This document shows positions 58,928 through 64,000 of a stretch of 64,000 bases of DNA, piece by piece. The notes under the pieces were generated by a model. The model did no database searches. It was not told the origin of the DNA and was given only the letters and a program-made list of their open reading frames with translations. The stretch is from Muricauda sp. SCSIO 65647 (lineage in GTDB: Bacteria > Bacteroidota > Bacteroidia > Flavobacteriales > Flavobacteriaceae). The first letter of the stretch is position 1; every line of letters begins with the position of its first letter. The position numbers and the translations under genes were made by a program. The stretch is taken from contig NZ_CP091037.1 in NCBI RefSeq assembly GCF_021534965.1, positions 3,747,655-3,811,654 on the forward strand. Reading direction: 5' to 3'.

Positions 58928-59791
58928 TTAACTCCATTCTGCCCTGATCATTCGGTCGTTCCCAAAAATATCCTTTTTCAATTCAATATCCTTGAAATTT
59001 TGTTGCTGCAGCAGTGTTACGGTCTCTTCGCCCAAATATTGATTGACTTCGAGGAAAAGGCTCCCGCCCACATTCAGATGGTATTTGGCAAACCTTGAAA
59101 TAGCTTTGTAAAACACCAATGGATTTTCATTCGAAACGAACAAGGCTTCCCGCGGTTCATATTTTTTGACATTGTTCTTGATTTCTGCCTTTTCAGATTC
59201 CCGCACATAGGGCGGATTTGAAACGATAAAATCAAAATGAAAATCCATTTTCTTACCATCCAAAATGTTCTTCTGAAGGAATTGCATCTCCACCCTGTGC
59301 ATTTTGGCGTTCTCTTTTGCCACCTTGAGCGCTTCAACAGAAACATCAAGTGCGTACACTTGTGCATGGGGAAGGTTTTTGGCAAGTGCAATGGCAATGC
59401 AACCACTGCCTGTACCAATGTCAAGAATTTTGATCTTCGAGTCATTGAACACGCTTTGACTTTTCCCTATGTGCAAAAACCACCGTACCAGTTCTTCCGT
59501 CTCGGGCCTTGGGATCAAAACATGTTCGTCGACCTTGAAGACCATATCCATGAAATGGGCTTCGCCCAAAATGTATTGTACGGGTTTCTCTTGTTTTAAT
59601 TGTGACAATGCCTCAAACAGGGGCCGCTCTTCTTCATTGTTCAGGGCAAACTGGGGCTGCATGACCAAAGTAAAACGTTCAAGCTGCAAATAGTGCTCGA
59701 TCATTAGATGAAAAAAACTGTCAATTTCCGCTTTCGGATATAGGTTTTTTAATTCTAGATGGAAGATGTTCTTGATTTCAGAAAGCAGCAT
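58928..59791 (-). CDS. prmC: Peptide chain release factor N5-glutamine methyltransferase
   Basis: A 287-residue SAM-dependent enzyme that methylates the Gln of the GGQ loop of RF1/RF2. N-terminal helical domain, GEAHFMDMVFKVDEHVLIPRPETEELV region, motif I ILDIGTGSGCIAIALA, and the diagnostic FIVSNPPYVRESE. It starts three bases after the acetyltransferase stop, and the LOG gene follows after 18 bases. Confidence 0.95.
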   Translation of the reverse strand: MLLSEIKNIFHLELKNLYPKAEIDSFFHLMIEHYLQLERFTLVMQPQFALNNEEERPLFEALSQLKQEKPVQYILGEAHFMDMVFKVDEHVLIPRPETEELVRWFLHIGKSQSVFNDSKIKILDIGTGSGCIAIALAKNLPHAQVYALDVSVEALKVAKENAKMHRVEMQFLQKNILDGKKMDFHFDFIVSNPPYVRESEKAEIKNNVKKYEPREALFVSNENPLVFYKAISRFAKYHLNVGGSLFLEVNQYLGEETVTLLQQQNFKDIELKKDIFGNDRMIRAEWS

Positions 59792-59794
59792 AGG

Positions 59795-60277
59795 TCAAAG
59801 TGTCTTCAGCATCCACACAGAGCAAGAAGTGTGTCCTGTATCGCCCATGGGTCCATCGATATACTCAAATCCGTTCTTTTCATAGAGTTTTCGGGCGGCA
59901 TCCATATAGGGCATGGTTTCAAGGTAACATTTGTCAAAACCAAATTCCTTGGCCTTCCCAAGGCAGAGGTCTAGTATTTTAGTGCCGAATCCACGTCCAC
60001 GGGCCTCCTTCAAAAAATACATTTTCTGCAGTTCGCACACATTGCCCCCGTAATTATCCAATGGGGCAATGCCCCCACCACCGATGACTTCTCCATCTTC
60101 CTCGATTATGAAATAGAAAGCCCTTGGCCGGTCGTAGGCTTCGTACATCTGGTTCAAGGAAGTATCGGCATATGCGGTACCCGTCTTGGGGATTCCCATA
60201 TCTTCAAATACGCTTCGTATCAGGGCCGCCACCTGTTGATTATCGTTTTGCGAAATCTCGCGAATATTCGCGTTCAT
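59795..60277 (-). CDS. GNAT family N-acetyltransferase
   Basis: A 160-residue protein. GNAT core with acetyl-CoA loop FLKEARGRGFGTKILDLCL (RGxGxG in R-G-F-G-T form), beta-strand GGGGIAPLD before it, and the final YEKNGFEYIDGPM. The substrate is unknown. The start codon lies 31 bases from the divergent ribD start, so the two promoters must overlap. The palindrome TTTAATTAAA (60282-60291) lies between them. Confidence 0.9.
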   Translation of the reverse strand: MNANIREISQNDNQQVAALIRSVFEDMGIPKTGTAYADTSLNQMYEAYDRPRAFYFIIEEDGEVIGGGGIAPLDNYGGNVCELQKMYFLKEARGRGFGTKILDLCLGKAKEFGFDKCYLETMPYMDAARKLYEKNGFEYIDGPMGDTGHTSCSVWMLKTL

Positions 60278-60296
60278 CGTCTTTAATTAAATGACC

Positions 60297-60304
60297 TATT
60301 TTTG
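60297..60304 (+). promoter_or_regulatory. -7 box of ribD, four bases from a GTG
   Basis: TATTTTTG, then CTGG, then GTG at 60309. The spacing equals that at ytxJ and the SRP RNA, so a leaderless message starting at the GTG is predicted. Confidence 0.5.
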
Positions 60305-60308
60305 CTGG

Positions 60309-61358
60309 GTGAAGATAGCGGAAAAATATATGCATCGATGCATCAAGTTGGGCAAAAATGCCCTTGGTTTGGCTGCTCCGAATCCAATGGTGGGCTGTGT
60401 TATCGCCCACGATGGCAAAATTATTGGTGAAGGCTTCACAAGTGAACACGGTGGGCCACATGCCGAGGTGAACGCCATACGGTCCGTCAAGAAAAAAGAA
60501 CTGCTCAGGGAAGCTACTTTATTCGTGACCCTAGAGCCTTGTTCACATTTCGGAAAAACACCACCTTGTGCCGATTTGATCATAGAGCACCATATCAAGA
60601 ATGTGGTCATCGGGGTGCAAGATCCGCATGATAAAGTGGCTGGATTGGGAATCAAAAAATTGAAAGCTGCCGGCTGCCAAGTGACCGTTGGCGTCTTAGA
60701 AGAGGAATGTCGCGAGCACCACAAACGCTTTCTGACCTTTCATGAAAAAAAACGCCCCTATATCATCTTGAAATGGGCGGAAACTTGGGATGGATTTATC
60801 GCTCCCAAGCAAGAAAAACGGACGGGAAAACCCCAACCGTACTGGATTACCAATGAACACTCACGTCAATTGGTGCACAAATGGCGAAGTGAGGAACAAG
60901 CTATTTTGGTGGGCACCAAAACGGCGCTGGAAGACAATCCGAAACTGAATGTCCGCGATTGGGAAGGGAAAAATCCCATAAGGGTGTTATTGGACAAGGA
61001 ACGAAAAATCGATAACACCTACCACGTGATGGACAAAAGTGTCAAAACGATCGTTTTCACTGAAGAACAAAATGCCGTCGACAACATAGACGGAATTATA
61101 TTTGAACCCCTTGATTTTCAACGCAATGTGGCCCAACAACTTTGCAGCAGCCTCCACCACCACAACATCAGCAGCATAATCGTCGAAGGTGGCGCAAAAA
61201 CGCTACAGACCTTTATCGATGAAAACATGTGGGATGAGGCAAGGGTATTCAAGGGGAAGACCATTTTTAAGGAAGGAATCAAAGCTCCTGCCCTTTCTGG
61301 GATACCAATAACGACCAATACTATTTTGAACGACACCTTGACCATACTGACTCCATGA
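60309..61358 (+). CDS. ribD: Bifunctional riboflavin biosynthesis protein RibD (deaminase/reductase)
   Basis: A 349-residue enzyme catalysing two steps of riboflavin synthesis. N-terminal deaminase: EKYMHRCIKLGKNALG, zinc ligands in HAEVNAI and CSHFGKTPPCADL. C-terminal reductase domain from ~residue 150 (PYIILKWAETWDGFIAPK; ILVGTKTALEDNPKLNVR; IIVEGGAKTLQTFI). An in-frame ATG at 60291 precedes the -7 box; GTG 60309 (MKIAEKYM after initiation) fits both the promoter and the family start better. Divergent from the GNAT gene. Confidence 0.94.
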   Translation: MKIAEKYMHRCIKLGKNALGLAAPNPMVGCVIAHDGKIIGEGFTSEHGGPHAEVNAIRSVKKKELLREATLFVTLEPCSHFGKTPPCADLIIEHHIKNVVIGVQDPHDKVAGLGIKKLKAAGCQVTVGVLEEECREHHKRFLTFHEKKRPYIILKWAETWDGFIAPKQEKRTGKPQPYWITNEHSRQLVHKWRSEEQAILVGTKTALEDNPKLNVRDWEGKNPIRVLLDKERKIDNTYHVMDKSVKTIVFTEEQNAVDNIDGIIFEPLDFQRNVAQQLCSSLHHHNISSIIVEGGAKTLQTFIDENMWDEARVFKGKTIFKEGIKAPALSGIPITTNTILNDTLTILTP

Positions 61359-61957
61359 TCAAAAACATCATTTTCGATTTCGGCGATATTTTCATAAATC
61401 TAGACAAATCGGCCACGGCGCGTGCCATGGCGAAGCACGGATTCAAAGGCCTGACCCCAGAGCTTGACCAATTGTTCAAAACCTATGAAAAGGGATTGGT
61501 GGGTTCAGGTGAATTTTTACAAAAGGTAGGAAAACTGTTCCCTACTGCCCATGAACGTGAATTGATCGATGCCTGGAACGCCATTCTTTTAGATTTTCCA
61601 CCCTATCGGTTAAAATTTCTTGAGAGACTTTTCGAAGAAAAACGACACCGTCTTTTTCTCTTGAGCAACACCAATGAAATACATATAAAAAACGAACAGC
61701 AAAAAATGGGCGAAGCCTTTGAGCGTTTCAAAAGTTGTTTCGAGGGGTTTCACCTTTCATATGAAATGAAGATGCGAAAGCCCGATAGCGAAATCTTTGA
61801 ATTTGTCTTGAACGAAAATGGCCTGGACCCAACAGAAACATTCTTCATCGACGATACAAAAGAAAACATAGAGGCTGCCGCAGGTTTGGGCATCAAAACA
61901 TGGCACCTTCAGGTTGGTGAGCAAGATGTTGTACAACTCGACCAATTCATGCCATGA
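61355..61957 (+). CDS. HAD-superfamily hydrolase, YihX-like
   Basis: A 200-residue phosphatase-like protein. Motif I IIFDFGDIFINLDK (the form with Gly before the second acidic residue, as in YihX-type sugar-phosphatases), LFLLSNTNEIH (motif II), MKMRKPDSEIFEF (motif III Lys) and TFFIDDTKENIEAA (motif IV). It overlaps ribD by four bases; in a riboflavin-gene context a HAD phosphatase could dephosphorylate the pathway intermediate, but this is only inferred from position. Confidence 0.88.
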   Translation: MIKNIIFDFGDIFINLDKSATARAMAKHGFKGLTPELDQLFKTYEKGLVGSGEFLQKVGKLFPTAHERELIDAWNAILLDFPPYRLKFLERLFEEKRHRLFLLSNTNEIHIKNEQQKMGEAFERFKSCFEGFHLSYEMKMRKPDSEIFEFVLNENGLDPTETFFIDDTKENIEAAAGLGIKTWHLQVGEQDVVQLDQFMP

Positions 61958-62817
61958 TAGATCTCGCCCTAAGCATCTTTTGTTCTAGCCTCATTTTTGT
62001 GGTATTCAAATTATACTCGCGTTTCAATATCGAGACCTTTTACGCCATCGTGGTAAACTATGTTGTGGCTTGTACCACAGGTCTCTTGTTTTACGAAAAG
62101 AAAATTTTGATCGGTGAAGTAATGCAGGCCTCTTGGATTTGGGGTACTCTTCTTTTAGGTGTACTTTTTATCACCGTCTTCAATCTCATGGCCAAGACCT
62201 CGCAAGAAAATGGTGTTTCGGTGGCATCGGTGGCTACGAAAATGTCGTTGGTGATTCCCGTTCTGTTGGGCGTCGCGCTCTACAACGAAAAGCTGTCCTT
62301 TCTCAATATTATTGGTATTCTTTTGGCCTTGGTGGCCGTTTATTTTGCTTCTGTCAAGAAAAATAGACTCAGCCTTTCAAAAAGCAGTCTTTTGCTGCCC
62401 GTATTGGTCTTCTTGGGGTCTGGCATCATTGATTCGAGCATCAAGTATGTTCAAGAGACCCAGTTGGAAAAGTCAGAATTTCCGTTGTTTTCATCAGTGG
62501 TCTTTGCTGCGGCAGCGCTTACAGGAATCATGCTCATTTTGGTAAAACTCTCAAAAACATCGATAAAGTTCAACGCCAGAAACATCATGGGAGGCATTGC
62601 ATTGGGGGTGCCCAACTATTTTTCAATTTTCTTTTTGCTTCGCGCGCTGCAAAACGAACAGTTGAACAGTGCCTCGATCTTCACCATAAACAATGTGGCC
62701 ATCGTGATGTTTTCGACGCTCTTGGGCATATTGTTGTTCAAAGAAGAGTTGAGTTCAAAAAACTGGTTGGGCGTAGGTTTTGCAGTGGTCAGTATTCTTT
62801 TGGTAGCTCTATTTTGA
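61954..62817 (+). CDS. EamA-type (DMT) transporter
   Basis: A 287-residue membrane protein with ten predicted helices in two five-helix halves, as expected for the drug/metabolite transporter fold. The second-half signature SIFTINNVAIVMFSTLLGILLFKEELSSKNWLGV is typical. The substrate is unknown. It overlaps the HAD gene by four bases and its stop overlaps the next start. Confidence 0.88.
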   Translation: MIDLALSIFCSSLIFVVFKLYSRFNIETFYAIVVNYVVACTTGLLFYEKKILIGEVMQASWIWGTLLLGVLFITVFNLMAKTSQENGVSVASVATKMSLVIPVLLGVALYNEKLSFLNIIGILLALVAVYFASVKKNRLSLSKSSLLLPVLVFLGSGIIDSSIKYVQETQLEKSEFPLFSSVVFAAAALTGIMLILVKLSKTSIKFNARNIMGGIALGVPNYFSIFFLLRALQNEQLNSASIFTINNVAIVMFSTLLGILLFKEELSSKNWLGVGFAVVSILLVALF

Positions 62818-63431
62818 TGGAAGGCCCCATTTACAACTTCAAAACCTTGACCGCTCCTTCAGAGGTCATCTTGCACAAAGACCGAAAGAGCAAATTTTAC
62901 GGGTATGCTTTTCCTATTTCTTCCGAAAATGCGATAAAACCGATTCTTGAAAATATTAGGAAGCAATATCCCATGGCCAACCATGTATGCTATGCATGGC
63001 GGTTGGGTATCGAAAATGTCCGTTACCGCGCCAACGATGACGGCGAGCCTACCAATTCTGCGGGTATGCCCATTTACGGGCAATTAAACGCTTTTGGGGT
63101 GACCAATACATTGGTCATCGTGGTCAGAGTTTTCGGGGGCACCAAATTGGGCGTAGGCGGCTTGATACAAGCCTATAGAACCGCTGCACGCCTTACCCTT
63201 GAAAAGGCAAAAATTGTCGAAAGGCAGATAACGATCGGTTTTGAGTTGCTGTTTCCCTATTCAGAAATGGATGTGGTCATGCGAACAATCAAAAAGCATC
63301 AAGTAACGATCGACTCCCAAGAAATGAATCTCGATTGTAAGTTGATCATCTCCATTCCAAAAGAAAAACATAAAAAAGTAGTCGAAGCCTTTGGTGCCCT
63401 ACATAAAGTTTCCATCAAAAAAACAGGTTAG
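62817..63431 (+). CDS. YigZ/IMPACT family protein
   Basis: A 204-residue protein. The UPF0029 N-terminal domain shows HKDRKSKFYGYAFPISSE, the basic loop CYAWRLG and ANDDGEPTNSAGMPI, and RVFGGTKLGVGGLIQAYR. The DUF1949-type C-terminal domain follows. Function uncertain; IMPACT proteins in eukaryotes act on Gcn1/Gcn2 and bacterial members may touch the ribosome. The start ATG overlaps the previous TGA (TGATG). The stop shares TTAG with the convergent thioesterase. Confidence 0.9.
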   Translation: MEGPIYNFKTLTAPSEVILHKDRKSKFYGYAFPISSENAIKPILENIRKQYPMANHVCYAWRLGIENVRYRANDDGEPTNSAGMPIYGQLNAFGVTNTLVIVVRVFGGTKLGVGGLIQAYRTAARLTLEKAKIVERQITIGFELLFPYSEMDVVMRTIKKHQVTIDSQEMNLDCKLIISIPKEKHKKVVEAFGALHKVSIKKTG

Positions 63432-63826
63432 TCTTTCAGTTTGTCAAGAATGTAATCGGGGCATTTGACCGGTTTGCCCGTGGCAATATCGATGAATGCC
63501 AAAACCGTATTTGCCTCAGCCAACAATTCTCTACTTTCAGTATAGATTTCATAGTCAAATTCTATTTTGACCAAAGGCTTTTTTTTGAGCATTGTACGAA
63601 TGGTCAGAACATCATCATATTTAGCCGACCTTTTATAATTGATTTGTAGGTGGATGACGGGCAACATCGTACCATTTTCTTCCATATCGCGATACGATAT
63701 GCCGAGAGTCCGCAACCACTCTACTCTACCCATCTCTAGGTATTGTGCATAGTTGCCATGGTATACCACCCCCATTTGGTCGGTTTCACCATACCGAACA
63801 CGGAAAGAAAATTCATGAAATCGCAT
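63428..63826 (-). CDS. YbgC-like acyl-CoA thioesterase
   Basis: A 132-residue hotdog protein. FRVRYGETDQMGVVYHGNYAQYLE is the complete 4HBT/YbgC signature, with the catalytic Asp in ETDQMG. The rest matches the family (VEWLRTLGISYRDMEENG, ANTVLAFIDIATGKPVKCP). YbgC proteins hydrolyse short-chain acyl-CoA or sit with the Tol-Pal system; no tol genes lie here. Confidence 0.92.
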   Translation of the reverse strand: MRFHEFSFRVRYGETDQMGVVYHGNYAQYLEMGRVEWLRTLGISYRDMEENGTMLPVIHLQINYKRSAKYDDVLTIRTMLKKKPLVKIEFDYEIYTESRELLAEANTVLAFIDIATGKPVKCPDYILDKLKD

Positions 63827-63882
63827 ATTTCTTGGCGAAAAAGTATATATTTATGGATTAAGAAATCTGGTCAGGAACATGC

Positions 63883-63925
63883 AAAAAAAAAAGATAAATT
63901 TCAATATGAAATGCATTTTTTTTTT
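63883..63925. terminator. A10/T10 hairpin with inner inverted repeat
   Basis: A run of ten A (63883-63892) and a run of ten T (63916-63925) flank a perfect inner repeat ATTTCA-ATA-TGAAAT (63898-63912). It could be a terminator in the rightward direction or an AT-rich upstream region. No gene was found between 63827 and the window end. Confidence 0.35.
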
Positions 63926-64000
63926 AGGTTTTTTGTTCACATATTTGTCGAGTTCTTTAGTGCGGTTGCGCACCATTAAGTTTTAGTCAAAAACACATCA

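Overview
The window is a stretch of ordinary chromosome from a member of the Flavobacteriaceae (Bacteroidota), probably a marine Muricauda/Maribacter-like organism. The evidence is a PorP/SprF-type outer-membrane protein, an RprX/RprY-like two-component pair, the Bacteroidota-type omega subunit, many lipoproteins, a YtxJ bacilliredoxin (a sign of bacillithiol), promoters of the TTG-N19-TAnnTTTG type, and almost no Shine-Dalgarno sequences. I see no tRNA, rRNA, CRISPR array, insertion sequence or prophage. No gap between genes exceeds 300 bases.

Layout. 1-11.5 kb: the 3' part of pheT, a fasciclin lipoprotein-like secreted protein, an ABC-F ATPase, a thioredoxin-fold lipoprotein, a small transaldolase/F6P aldolase, an SDR, the SRP RNA on the minus strand with a textbook promoter, a glutamine cyclotransferase, a thioesterase and a beta-helix-like lipoprotein. 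11.6-16.4 kb: a signalling block made of a LytTR regulator with a degenerate receiver, a previously unlisted 54-residue lipopeptide gene, a terminator, a TPR-histidine kinase, a LuxR-type response regulator and an unknown protein. 16.4-22.3 kb: glyA, an unknown lipoprotein, ytxJ and clpB. 22.4-27.1 kb: GntP permease, RidA, a fold-III PLP enzyme with an HxC metal motif and an M19 dipeptidase, which together look like a D-serine/D-amino-acid salvage operon, followed by a TetR regulator.

27.1-38.8 kb: a PorP-coil-SPOR fusion, a histidine-phosphatase lipoprotein, smpB, pcm, then a tight eight-gene plus-strand run (Gfo/Idh oxidoreductase, 3-hydroxybutyryl-CoA dehydrogenase, DUF1015, YggS/PLPBP, DnaQ/GIY-YIG nuclease, voltage-gated K+ channel, miaA, gluconokinase). 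38.9-51.3 kb is entirely minus strand: rprY-rprX, coaE-YbbR-glycosyltransferase, fabI, then recN, DUF4835, coaBC, rpoZ, bamD, dapA and a small unknown gene. 51.4-55 kb: a 5'-nucleotidase split into two genes, a secreted unknown and an SNase-like nuclease. 55-60.3 kb minus: three unknown genes, then GNAT-prmC-LOG-ligA. 60.3-63.4 kb plus: ribD, HAD hydrolase, EamA transporter and YigZ, with a convergent thioesterase at the end.

The most interesting signals are the lipopeptide/two-component block with a perfect 13-bp inverted repeat sitting on the peptide promoter; an exact direct repeat TTAAC-N6-TTAAC (11-bp period, as bound by OmpR/PhoB-family regulators) found in four intergenic regions including the one in front of the rprX/rprY pair; several genes whose -7 box lies only 4-6 bases before the start codon, implying leaderless mRNAs; the D-serine-like operon; and an ABC-F protein in which both halves of one of its two ATP sites are degenerate.
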